From SIRX01 sp965214475 (lineage in GTDB: Bacteria; Actinomycetota; Rubrobacteria; Rubrobacterales; Rubrobacteraceae), in NCBI GenBank assembly GCA_965214475.1, contig OZ243953.1, forward strand, positions 1,922,001 to 1,986,000: DNA of 64,000 nt, given 5' to 3'. Made by a program: the position numbers and the translations under genes. The notes beneath the pieces are model-generated. The model searched no databases, was not told the origin of the DNA, and saw only the letters and a list, made by a program, of their open reading frames with translations. Shown here one piece after another: positions 27,579 through 35,352 of this stretch (the first letter of the stretch is position 1; each line of letters opens with the position of its first letter).

Positions 27579-27632
27579 TTGATTCCAATTACCGGTACGG
27601 TCGGCGGTACGGCTGGGCACGCCGCGGCCTGA
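27579..27632 (+). CDS. Possible 17-residue leader ORF ahead of the ABC exporter
   Basis: AGGAGAAGG (27568-27576) is the strongest Shine-Dalgarno near the exporter, yet the TTG it serves opens a 17-codon frame (MIPITGTVGGTAGHAAA) ending in a TGA 2 nt before the TTG of the ATPase gene. It could be a translationally coupled leader, or the true ATPase start displaced by a one-base frameshift. Confidence 0.3.
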   Translation: MIPITGTVGGTAGHAAA

Positions 27633-27634
27633 CA

Positions 27635-28561
27635 TTGCAGCCGATAGTTTCCATATCCAAGCTCTCCAAAACTTATGAGTCGGGGTTCCAGGCGCTAAAG
27701 AACGTAGATCTGGAGATAGATCGCGGCGAGATCTTCGCCCTACTGGGGCCGAACGGGGCCGGCAAGACGACGCTCATCAACATAACTTGTGGGATCGTCA
27801 ACCCGAGCAAAGGCGAAGTGCTAGCCGACGGCCACGATATCATCTCCGAGTTTCGTGCGGCACGGTCCGCGATCGGCTTGGTCCCGCAGGAACTGGTGAC
27901 CGACTCGTTCGAGACCGTCTGGGCCACCGTCAGCTTCAGTCGCGGGCTGTTCGGCAAGAAGGCGAACCCGGATCATATCGAGAAGGTGCTCCGTGACCTG
28001 TCCTTGTGGGATAAGAAGGACGATAAGATCGTAACGCTCTCCGGTGGTATGAAGCGACGGGTCATGATCGCCAAGGCCCTCTCACACGAGCCGCGCATCC
28101 TCTTTCTCGACGAGCCAACGGCCGGCGTAGACGTCGAGCTGCGGCGCGACATGTGGCAGATGGTCCGGTCCCTCAGGGAAGGCGGCGTGACCATCATCTT
28201 GACCACGCACTACATCAACGAGGCCGAAGAGATGGCGGACCGCATTGGGGTTATAAACAACGGTGAGATCATGCTGGTCGAAGACAAAGCCGAACTCATG
28301 CGCAAGCTCGGCAAGAAACAACTTACGCTCCAGTTGCACGATAAGCTGGAGGAGATCCCAGAAGAGCTTGCAGATTATAGGCTGGAGCTCACGCCGGACG
28401 GCACCCGGCTGATCTACACCTACAACGCCGCGACGGACCACGCAGACATCCCCGACCTGCTCGCAGATCTGCAAGACGCGAGCGTAAGATTCACGGACCT
28501 CCAGACGAAGCAGAGTTCGCTGGAAGAAATCTTCGTCAACTTGGTGAAAGAAGGACAATGA
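27635..28561 (+). CDS. ABC exporter ATP-binding protein (YadG-like)
   Basis: The ATPase of an ABC-2 type exporter, 308 residues from the TTG at 27635. Walker A is GPNGAGKTT, the signature is LSGGMKRRV, Walker B is ILFLDEPTAGVD, and the switch is TTHYINEAEE. The C-terminal extension ends in SLEEIFVNLVKEG. Length and sequence closely match E. coli YadG (ETVWATVSFSRGLFGKK region, GVDVELRR). The frame runs open to 27482, but homology starts around IVSISKLSKTYESGFQALKN. The best Shine-Dalgarno serves a different frame, so the start is uncertain. It overlaps the permease by ATGA. Confidence 0.9.
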   Translation: MQPIVSISKLSKTYESGFQALKNVDLEIDRGEIFALLGPNGAGKTTLINITCGIVNPSKGEVLADGHDIISEFRAARSAIGLVPQELVTDSFETVWATVSFSRGLFGKKANPDHIEKVLRDLSLWDKKDDKIVTLSGGMKRRVMIAKALSHEPRILFLDEPTAGVDVELRRDMWQMVRSLREGGVTIILTTHYINEAEEMADRIGVINNGEIMLVEDKAELMRKLGKKQLTLQLHDKLEEIPEELADYRLELTPDGTRLIYTYNAATDHADIPDLLADLQDASVRFTDLQTKQSSLEEIFVNLVKEGQ

Positions 28562-29319
28562 ACTTTTACGCGATCCGGGCAATTTACAAGTTCGAGATGG
28601 CCCGTACCCTGCGCACGGTGCTCCAGAGCATAGTCTCGCCCGTCATCTCGACGTCGTTGTACTTCGTCGTCTTCGGCGCAGCTATAGGTTCACGCATACA
28701 GAACATTGATGGGATCAGCTACGGTGCATTTATAGTACCGGGACTCATCATGCTCTCGCTGCTGACACAGAGCATCACCAACGCGGCGTTCGGCATCTTC
28801 TTCCCCAAGTTCACGGGGACCATATACGAGATCCTATCGGCACCGGTTTCGTACGTCGAGATCGTGCTGGGTTACGTCGGGGCGGCGGCGACCAAGTCGG
28901 TGATACTGGGCCTCATTATCCTGGGAACCGCGAGCCTTTTCGTGCCGCTGGAGATAGCGCATCCATTTTGGATGCTGGTGTTCTTGGTGCTCACGGCGAT
29001 AACTTTCAGCCTCTTCGGCTTCGTGCTCGGCATTTGGGCGGATGGTTTCGAGAAGTTGCAGCTCGTGCCGTTCCTGATCGTGACGCCCCTGATCTTCCTC
29101 GGCGGAAGCTTCTATTCCGTCGACATGTTGCCGCCGGTGTGGCAGACGATCACGCTCTTCAACCCCGTTGTCTACCTCATAAGCGCCTTCCGCTGGAGCT
29201 TCTACGGGATCGCCGACGTAAGCGTCGCCCTGAGTATGACGATGACAGTCCTCTTCCTCGCCGTATGCCTGACGACCGTATGGTGGATCTTCAAAACCGG
29301 CTACAAACTCAAGTCGTAA
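28558..29319 (+). CDS. ABC-2 type permease (YadH-like)
   Basis: A 253-residue membrane subunit of the exporter, with six hydrophobic segments and the ABC-2 family motifs GAFIVPGLIMLSLLTQSITN, YEILSAPVSYVEIVLGYVGA and FLGGSFYSVDMLPPVWQ. It overlaps the ATPase gene by 4 nt (ATGA), so the two form one operon. The exported substrate is unknown; YadGH relatives include drug and polysaccharide exporters. A tRNA fragment begins 10 nt after its stop, so the gene lies exactly at the left edge of the accessory region. Confidence 0.92.
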   Translation: MNFYAIRAIYKFEMARTLRTVLQSIVSPVISTSLYFVVFGAAIGSRIQNIDGISYGAFIVPGLIMLSLLTQSITNAAFGIFFPKFTGTIYEILSAPVSYVEIVLGYVGAAATKSVILGLIILGTASLFVPLEIAHPFWMLVFLVLTAITFSLFGFVLGIWADGFEKLQLVPFLIVTPLIFLGGSFYSVDMLPPVWQTITLFNPVVYLISAFRWSFYGIADVSVALSMTMTVLFLAVCLTTVWWIFKTGYKLKS

Positions 29320-29329
29320 AATTCAGGAA

Positions 29330-29376
29330 AGCTGCCGGACCAGGATTCGAACCTGGACTAAGTTATTCAGAGTCAC
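29330..29376 (-). repeat. Partial tRNA-Gln (3' portion), candidate attachment site
   Basis: These 47 nt match positions 62489-62535, the 3' part of tRNA-Gln(CUG), with a single mismatch (T for G at 29363). The match covers the acceptor 3' strand, T arm, variable loop and most of the anticodon arm, in the same orientation as the intact gene, and stops sharply after the AGTCAC of the anticodon stem. The 5' half is absent, so it is not a functional tRNA. Such fragments are typical of attachment sites left by integration at tRNA 3' ends. Confidence 0.8.
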
Positions 29377-29530
29377 CCAACGGCCTTTCGCTGTTGGTCA
29401 CCGGAGACCATCGTAGACCGTAACTAGGCGAGAACGCCCAGCCTCTTTGAGACTCAGGCGTGGTTGATTGCCGCGGATGGCGGCGTGGTCTTGGTCAACT
29501 GATCACCGCCTCAACAATGGTACGACGACC

Positions 29531-29668
29531 TCAGATAAACGGAGACGCAGCGAGGAATGTTCGTCGATTTCTCGACGATCGGACTCCCTCGGGATCTGCA
29601 GAGATAGTGCGCAGCATGCTCGTGTAGCCTAGGCAGTCGGCGGTTTGTTGGGCGTCGAGTATCTCCAT
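29531..29668 (-). pseudogene. Ornithine cyclodeaminase/mu-crystallin N-terminal fragment
   Basis: A 45-codon frame starting 2 nt after the stop of the oxidase gene. MEILDAQQTADCLGYTSMLR resembles the first 20 residues of ornithine cyclodeaminase/mu-crystallin proteins (usually about 320 residues). After that, similarity stops and the frame ends at TGA. The remnant sits between the oxidase and the tRNA fragment, so the gene was probably cut by the event that placed this edge. Family assignment from 20 residues is tentative. Confidence 0.4.
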
Positions 29669-29670
29669 CG

Positions 29671-30822
29671 TCAACTCTTGGTTGGCTCGAAAGAGCGGGT
29701 GGGGGAGAAGAGGTCTATGGGGTGCCGCGTTTCTCCGTCTGTTGCGAGGTCCGCCAGTATCTCGCCTACCACGCTGGACATCTTGTAGCCGTGCCCGGAG
29801 AAGCCCGCCGCCACTACGACCTGGGAGTGTTCGGGGTGTGGGGCCAGAACGAAGTGCAGGTCGGGGGTGTTGGTGTACATACAGGTCTGAGAGTGCAGGA
29901 GCTTGCCGTTCAACCGGGGTAGATAGCGACCGATGTATTGGCGGACAAACTCCACGTCTTCCTCCGTTACCTCCCGGTCTATCGTTTCGGGGGTGCAAGG
30001 AATTGAGTCTGCCCGGAAGAAAGTCGCCTTTACTCCCCGTTCGTTGTCGTGGGCGGGAATACCGTAGAACGTGTTGCCATCCTCCGGCTCCCAGATGTAG
30101 ACGGGGAAGTTCTCGGGGCGGAAGAGGTTTACGTCGTCCGGCTCGAACCATAACAGGATCTGGCGGGTCACCTCCAGCGGAAGCTCCAACTCCGAAAGCA
30201 GCCCCGAAGCCCAGGAGCCGGCGGTGATGACCAACCGTTCCGCCTCGTAGGTCCCCGTTTCGGTCTCGACCGTCACTCTTTCCCCGGATGGATCTGCACT
30301 CCAGGAGCGCACCGTCTCTCCGAAACGGAGGTCGGCTCCCCTGCGGACCGCGAGTTCCAGATGGGCCGAAATCGAGGTCTCTGGTCTCACGAAGCCCGCC
30401 CGCTCTTCGTAGAGGGCCACCGTGTCGGGCGTCGGCTCGAAGACCGGAAAGCGGAGCTTTATCTCCTGCATGTCGAACATTTCGTAGGGCAGGTCGTGTT
30501 CGTCGGCGCTCTTTCGGCTACCCTCTACGAGGTCACTGTCGGCCTGGCCCATCATCAGACCGCCGGTAACGGTTAGGATGTCTTCTCCCGAGTCGTGCTC
30601 TAGCTGTTCCCATAGCTCGTAGGCCCGCAAGAGGAGTGGTACGTAGGCTGGATCCTCGAAATATGCCTGCCGAATGATACGCGACCGGCCGTGGCTGGAA
30701 CCCCACTCGTGCGGAGGGGTGTATTGTTCGAGCCCCAGTATCTTTTTGCCACGATCTGCGAGTTGGTAGGCTGCAGAACTACCCATTCCGCCGAGACCAA
30801 TGATTATTACGTCGTACATCAA
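29671..30822 (-). CDS. FAD-dependent amino acid oxidase (SolA/pipecolate or saccharopine oxidase type)
   Basis: A 383-residue flavoprotein of the monomeric sarcosine oxidase family. The N-terminal dinucleotide-binding motif is VIIIGLGGMGSSAAYQLA. The Cys of QTCMYTNTPDLHFVLAPHP aligns with the residue that binds FAD covalently, and AAGFSGHGYKMSSVVGE is the C-terminal FAD-contact motif. The family covers sarcosine, N-methyltryptophan, L-pipecolate and saccharopine oxidases. The aldehyde dehydrogenase of aminoadipate-semialdehyde type 13 nt upstream and a mu-crystallin-like fragment downstream favour a lysine/pipecolate substrate. That is inference from context. Confidence 0.85.
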   Translation of the reverse strand: MMYDVIIIGLGGMGSSAAYQLADRGKKILGLEQYTPPHEWGSSHGRSRIIRQAYFEDPAYVPLLLRAYELWEQLEHDSGEDILTVTGGLMMGQADSDLVEGSRKSADEHDLPYEMFDMQEIKLRFPVFEPTPDTVALYEERAGFVRPETSISAHLELAVRRGADLRFGETVRSWSADPSGERVTVETETGTYEAERLVITAGSWASGLLSELELPLEVTRQILLWFEPDDVNLFRPENFPVYIWEPEDGNTFYGIPAHDNERGVKATFFRADSIPCTPETIDREVTEEDVEFVRQYIGRYLPRLNGKLLHSQTCMYTNTPDLHFVLAPHPEHSQVVVAAGFSGHGYKMSSVVGEILADLATDGETRHPIDLFSPTRSFEPTKS

Positions 30823-30835
30823 AGCCTGCCCTGTT

Positions 30836-32130
30836 CTAGTCCGGTAGCCGGAAGTCGAGGTCGGCGGGCAGGTCCACCACGTCCATCTGGGCTTTCTGGA
30901 GCTTGCCAGCGTAGTCCCAGTTCATGGACTGCCAGCGGGTGAACTGATCCAGAACCCAGATCCCCGAGAGCCTACTGCCATTCCCGCTCCTCCCGTTGCC
31001 GCCAAACGGCAGGTGCGCTTCCGCCCCGCTGGTAGAGTTGTTGACCGAGAGCATCCCGGCCCCGTTGCGCTCTCGAAAGCGCAGAGCATTCTCGGCATTC
31101 GTAGTGTAGATAGCCGCTGAGAGACCGTAACCGTGGGCGTTGGAGAGATGAATCGCCTCGTCCAGGTCCGGAAATGTCGAGACGTTTACTATCGGGCCGA
31201 AAGTTTCTGTGTTGAAGATCTCGTCTTCTACCGTAACGCCGTCCACGATGGTCGGGTGGCAGTAGATGCCTTTCTCCGCTTCCCCGACAAAGCCCTCGCG
31301 CGGGTTCTCTTCCGTTATGCGTCCGGTTCCGGTGGAACCGTGAATGGTGTGATGGTCTTCTATCAGGTCCAGCCAGCCTTTAAAACGTTCGGCGAAGCGT
31401 TCGTTTAGCATCGGGCCGTAGAGGACTTCTTGCATTGGGTCTCCTATGGCGGCTTCTTCGACGGCTTTGGCGTAGCGAGAAAGAAACTTATCGTGGATCT
31501 CCTCGTGGACGATTACCGTACCGAGTGAGGTGCACCGCTGGCCGGCGGTGCCGAAGCCGGAGAAGAGTGCGCCTTCGACGGCGAGGTCGAGGTCCGCGTC
31601 GGGCATGACGACGAGTGGGTTCTTGCCACCGAGCTCGAGGCACGGGGACTGGAGGTGCCGGCCGCAGAGAGCCCCGATCTCCTTTCCAACCTCTGTCGAG
31701 CCGGTAAAGCCGACCTTGTCTACCAGTCCTTCATCCAGAGCCTGTTCGAGTCCTTTAAAAGCTTCCTCCCCCTCGGACTGTACGACGTTCAAGACGCCAT
31801 CCGGCAGGCCGCCGTTTAGCATGATCCGGGCGAAGGCGTCGCCGATTGCCGGGGAGTATTCGGCCGGTTTCCAGACTACCGCGTTGCCGCAGGCGAGGGC
31901 GGGGATTATGTACCAGGACGGGACGGCGGTTGGGAAGTTGCCCGCCGTGATGATCGCCGCGACTCCGACTGGCATACGGAAGGTGAAGAGTTGTTTGTCC
32001 GGCATCTCCGAGGGCACGGTCTGGCCGTAGAGCCGGCGTCCTTCGCCGGTAAAGAAGTCGCAGGTGTCTATAACTTCTTGCACTTCACCCAAAGACTCAG
32101 TGTAAGTCTTGCCGATCTCGCGGGTCACCA
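30836..32130 (-). pseudogene. Aldehyde dehydrogenase, N-terminally truncated (aminoadipate-semialdehyde type)
   Basis: About 430 residues of a protein normally about 500-510 long. The part present has RMPVGVAAIITAGNFPTAVP, WKPAEYSP, VGFTGSTEVGKEI, the catalytic Glu in CLELGGKNPLVVM and the nucleophile Cys in GTAGQRCTSLG, as in the ALDH7/AmaB/piperideine-6-carboxylate dehydrogenase group. Homology begins abruptly at LVTREIGKTYTESLGEVQE. The roughly 70-80 residues that normally precede it are replaced by the 3' part of a truncated YgiT gene. The apparent GTG start at 32128 overlaps the YgiT stop by chance. The active-site residues remain, but the missing N-terminus makes function doubtful. Confidence 0.75.
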
Positions 32131-32253
32131 GACCTCAAGCGTGGCCGTATTATCGCCACCTCTCAAGAGCTTCTGCACCCGTCTCTCAGCCAATTCCCCG
32201 CCGCACACCGGGCATGCCGCAAACGCATTCTTGAACTCTTTGCTCAAAGCCAT
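32125..32253 (-). pseudogene. YgiT-type zinc-finger antitoxin, C-terminally truncated
   Basis: A 42-codon frame 2 nt downstream of the DUF4258 gene. ACPVCGGELAERRVQKLL then GGDNTATLEV is the start of the YgiT/MqsA-type zinc domain. The family normally continues to a second CXXC pair and often a DNA-binding helix, but here the sequence switches to aldehyde dehydrogenase at about 32130 and hits TGA. With only one Cys pair left it probably cannot fold as a zinc finger. A Shine-Dalgarno (AGGAGAAG) is retained. Confidence 0.65.
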
Positions 32254-32255
32254 CG

Positions 32256-32570
32256 TTATCTTCTCCTCGTCTTCCAGTCCGGCTCCCACCGGCTCGCATC
32301 TGGCCGGTAGACGGTAATTACCACAGCAAAGCCACTCTCTTCATTGTACGCCCACACGCTATGGATCGGGTCTCCCCCAAACGTATCTCCATACACCAAA
32401 CAACTCGGATACGGCCGGTCCTCCAGATAGCGGGCGATGATCTCACCGTGGACCACAGAGAAGTACACCTCGTCGAAAGACAAGTCATCGTTTGTTGCTT
32501 CCTCATCGGTATGATCGCTGATTATTATCTTGCTCGCACCTATAGCCTCAATGAGATCTTCTATTTCCAC
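32256..32570 (-). CDS. DUF4258 putative toxin
   Basis: A 104-residue protein of the DUF4258 group, which is commonly paired with a YgiT-type zinc-finger antitoxin and is related in fold to small RNase toxins. Recognisable parts are SFDEVYFSVVHGEIIARYLED, RPYPSCLVYGDTFGGDPIHSVWAY and VVITVYRPDASRWEPDWKTR; the last is the typical end of the family. The gene is full length. The partner antitoxin is truncated, so the toxin is either tolerated, inactive or controlled from elsewhere. It diverges from a small HTH gene across a 78-nt gap. Confidence 0.75.
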   Translation of the reverse strand: MEIEDLIEAIGASKIIISDHTDEEATNDDLSFDEVYFSVVHGEIIARYLEDRPYPSCLVYGDTFGGDPIHSVWAYNEESGFAVVITVYRPDASRWEPDWKTRRR

Positions 32571-32648
32571 ACCCGCAGTCTATATGACGTGTACAAATTT
32601 GTCAACACGACATAGACAAAACAGGACCGAGGCAGTATCCTCTATAGG

Positions 32649-32867
32649 ATGAAAAAGGTGCCGGAGAAGTACAGGATCGTATCTAAGCGAGAGCTTGCGA
32701 AGAGGCTTGGGGTAGAGCCTGAGACGCTTGGAACTTATCTGTACCGCCGGAGTTGGCACCTGGTGCCGGAGCCGGATGGCAGGCTGGAACGTTCTCCATA
32801 TTGGTACGAGGGAACGGTGCAAGAGTGGAGTAGACGGGCATCGGTCCGGTCCACACGTGAGTCCTAG
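32649..32867 (+). CDS. Small helix-turn-helix DNA-binding protein
   Basis: A 72-residue protein with IVSKRELAKRLGVEPETLGTYLYRR, a MerR/AlpA-like helix-turn-helix, followed by SPYWYEGTVQEWSRR, the segment found at the end of excisionase-like HTH proteins. Proteins of this size on mobile elements act as excisionases or local repressors. There is no Shine-Dalgarno before the ATG, and a short palindrome (TATCCTCTATAGGA) precedes it. It faces away from the toxin gene and is followed by nearly 900 nt of degraded sequence. Confidence 0.55.
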   Translation: MKKVPEKYRIVSKRELAKRLGVEPETLGTYLYRRSWHLVPEPDGRLERSPYWYEGTVQEWSRRASVRSTRES

Positions 32868-33758
32868 AGCGCTAGAGGTGAGTCGTAGTAGGTTGATAAG
32901 GAGGTTCTAGTATTGGTGGCCGAGTCTTCAGGTAGGGGCGCTCGCCGAAGCTGGTGAGTATACAGCGCTTGCGGCCCTGGCGCAGACCGCAAACGACGTA
33001 AGGGCGTTGGGAGCGCTGGCTGCGGCGTGCGGAGATAGCGAGGCCGCATTCCGGTGGACTTGGACGATAGCAGGCTCCGGTCCCCAGCCTGCGCTACATG
33101 GAGTGCGACGCCGTTGACGTCAATAGTCTGGTGCTCTAGCTCGGGCAGCTTCGGGTCTCCTTCCAGAGCTTTTGTTCTCGCTTCTCCATTCCCGAGAGCC
33201 TACACTAGAGAGGAGCAAGAATTGGTCCTAAAAACCTGTCCATGAAGTATGCGACGTATGTTGCCTTGGAGATTGCCTCCTGCCACTAGCCACGATTGCC
33301 GTTTCGTGTCATCGAGGACTGGTGGAATCAACGCTCCGCACTAAATCAGGCCAACTATCGCGCAACGCGGGGGACACAGTTGAGCCTGGCAGGGATAGGG
33401 AAACCATGGAACCTCGCCAATAACACAGCCTATGGGAGGTTCGAGTTTCACCGTCAGGTGGCTGTATGCTCATCCCTGATCGGCCACTCCTATGTTCCGA
33501 GCGAGTTAATCAGCAATCGAATACGGACCGGCACACCTCATCGCGCAACCTCTGGTCGTCCAGCACGAGTTTTCGGATCTCGCTGGGAAGCTGTGCCCGC
33601 TGCCACTGGCACTCCAGGCGACCAGCCTGCTCTTGCTCTCCTTCGTGAGCCGCCGCGCGTGCAGCCCTGGTCGCGCAAGCCGCTGCACCTAGTTCATGAG
33701 CGAGAACCTGCTATCTGCAGGATGTCCTCCCAGTCACCACCTCGCCACCCCTACTGGG
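32868..33758. other. Degraded stretch with gene remnants
   Basis: No intact gene is seen here. Two patches read like former coding sequence without usable starts. On the plus strand at about 32911-33115 an alanine-rich frame gives VGALAEAGEYTALAALAQTA. On the minus strand at 33510-33710 a helical frame gives AARAAAHEGEQEQAGRLECQ and LPSEIRKLVLDDQRLRDEV. Neither is recognised. The longer plus-strand frame at 33296-33961 runs antisense through the next gene and has non-coding composition. Confidence 0.4.
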
Positions 33759-34328
33759 CTACCGGTCCTCAGAGGAGCTATCTTCATCCACCACTGCCGG
33801 GTTCTCTTCTAGTTGCGCTTCTAGCTCCGGCTCGGCACCCTCCGGGGGTGGCGGAGCCTCCACCTTGCCCGCACCCTCCCCTATCTGTTGGCGGATGCTC
33901 TCTAGCGTCGCCGAGATGCCTTCCTCTAGGGGCTCCCGGTCTTCATCTACTTCGTTACTAATTTCCGGCTCCGCCGAGCGTTCCCCGAAGGAGAGGTGCA
34001 CCACCACCTCGCTACCCTCTTCGCCATGGTCTCCGACCGTCAGCCACCCCGAGTAGTCGCGGCCCGCTTCGGCACCCCACTCCATCCTACGCTCCGCCTC
34101 GTCCACAGCGAGGTAGCCCTCCGCAGTAAAGGTTTCGCCGTCCTCTGTGGGATGCTCTAGTGTTGTCCTGATCCTCTGTCCCGGTACGCCCTCGGCCGAC
34201 GACCCCTCTATGGAAGAGTCGACCACCGGGGGTAGATACTTGGGTAAGTTTCCAACGTCTGAGAGCCAGGCGAACACCTCTTCTGGCGGGGCGTTTACCG
34301 GCTGGCTTTGCTCGTATTCTTGGGCCAC
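33759..34328 (-). CDS. SRPBCC-family (START-like) protein
   Basis: A 189-residue protein. Residues 1-140 form a START/Bet v1-like lipid- or ligand-binding fold of the polyketide cyclase/CoxG kind: the entry VNAPPEEVFAWLSDVGNLPKYLPP, central strands GEEGSEVVVHLSFGE, and the long C-terminal helix LEEGISATLESIRQQIGEG. The last 45 residues are an unusual acidic, proline-rich tail (APPPPEGAEPELEAQLEE). The ligand is unknown. It stands alone between degraded DNA and an intergenic gap of about 300 nt (34329-34627) in which I see only a short tandem TTCCAGAAGGT repeat near 34488-34500 and no gene. Confidence 0.75.
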   Translation of the reverse strand: MAQEYEQSQPVNAPPEEVFAWLSDVGNLPKYLPPVVDSSIEGSSAEGVPGQRIRTTLEHPTEDGETFTAEGYLAVDEAERRMEWGAEAGRDYSGWLTVGDHGEEGSEVVVHLSFGERSAEPEISNEVDEDREPLEEGISATLESIRQQIGEGAGKVEAPPPPEGAEPELEAQLEENPAVVDEDSSSEDR

Positions 34329-34627
34329 CGTCTACTCCCTTCTTAGCTGAAGTTTTTTAGCCAAAGACTGGTACGAAACCATAATACTCTGGTTGTTCTC
34401 GGCTTCGATGCGATCTCACTTACTCTCTCGCCTACTAACCCACCGATCCGGTATCGAAACTCTATGGCGGAGCTGCTTCCAGAAGGTTTCCAGAAGGTGT
34501 CTGCTTTCAAGAGAGTGATGGTCGACGGAACATCTTAAACTCCTAATGACGACACATATGGTATCCGACCTCGTAGAACACCACCATAGGCTGCGTCCTT
34601 CGGAAGTAGCTGGTTAGGCTTTGGGGG

Positions 34628-35335
34628 TCAGGCTTGGCGCAACCGCAGGAAGACGAACAGGCCGACGCTTGTGAGTCCTGCGAGTATCAGGAGGGCCGAT
34701 ACAATAGCCAAAGAGAGGAGGCTCATGCCGCCAGTCTCCGGCATCGCTGGCACCGTCTGCGTAGCCTCGATGACTCCCGCAGCAACCCGGTCTCCGGATG
34801 TCCCGGGCCCGGTTTCTGGGTCGTCGTTAGTCCGGTAGTCATCCGGCATGGCATGTATCATAAGCGCGCTACCGTCTTCGTCCAGGATGGAGTTTGGCCC
34901 GTCCGAGAGGGTAATCCGGTCGTTTACAGTCTGGTAGCTTGCCGTACCGTCTTGTGCAACCGTAATATTCTCCAGGTCACCCGCGTGGGGGCCTTGGGGG
35001 TTGTCGAAGCCGTGCTCGGCGTCAGTCGGGTTGAAGTGGCCGCCGGCGGACTTGAAGTCCGAACTACTCAGGTCACTCGTCTCGTGGATGTGGATACCGT
35101 GGACTCCGGGCTCGATACCCCCCGTTATGCTGACAGTAACGGTCACGCCGCTTTCGCCTTCGACAAACTCGGCGCTGCCAACCGGGTTACCCTCATTGTC
35201 TCGTAGGTCGGCGGTGGCCGTAGTGGCCGTAGCCGAGCCTTGGGCGAGGGCACTACCGGCTGCTAAAGCAACCAGCAAAACCATCGTCACCAGCCCGGCC
35301 ATCAGCGTCGTTTTCCTCAACGTCTTCTCTCTCAT
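34628..35335 (-). CDS. sodC: Exported Cu/Zn superoxide dismutase with cell-wall sorting signal
   Basis: A 235-residue exported SodC. The frame extends to 35371, but the ATG at 35335 gives a compact signal peptide (MREKTLRK, hydrophobic core, ALAQ) with AAAGGG upstream. Metal ligands are all visible: HGIHIHE, GGHFNP, EHGFDNPQGPHAGDLENI (two His and the zinc Asp) and LMIHAMPDD. The two Cys of the conserved disulfide are absent: Ser stands in LSSSDFKSAGGHF and Ala in DRVAAGVI. The C-terminus is MPETGG, a hydrophobic helix and RLRQA, an LPXTG-like sorting signal. The enzyme would therefore dismute superoxide at the cell surface. Confidence 0.88.
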   Translation of the reverse strand: MREKTLRKTTLMAGLVTMVLLVALAAGSALAQGSATATTATADLRDNEGNPVGSAEFVEGESGVTVTVSITGGIEPGVHGIHIHETSDLSSSDFKSAGGHFNPTDAEHGFDNPQGPHAGDLENITVAQDGTASYQTVNDRITLSDGPNSILDEDGSALMIHAMPDDYRTNDDPETGPGTSGDRVAAGVIEATQTVPAMPETGGMSLLSLAIVSALLILAGLTSVGLFVFLRLRQA

Positions 35336-35352
35336 CTGCTTAGCCCTTTCCT

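Noticed and set aside
29330..29420. A second functional tRNA gene
   Set aside because: Only the 3' portion matches tRNA-Gln. No sequence that could form the 5' acceptor strand and D arm follows.
29531..30151. A 206-codon minus-strand frame ending with the mu-crystallin-like fragment
   Set aside because: Only its last 45 codons (from 29668) read as protein. The rest is a different frame of the SolA-like oxidase gene.
33296..33961. A 221-codon plus-strand frame in the degraded stretch
   Set aside because: It continues antisense through the SRPBCC gene and shows arginine/proline-rich shadow composition.
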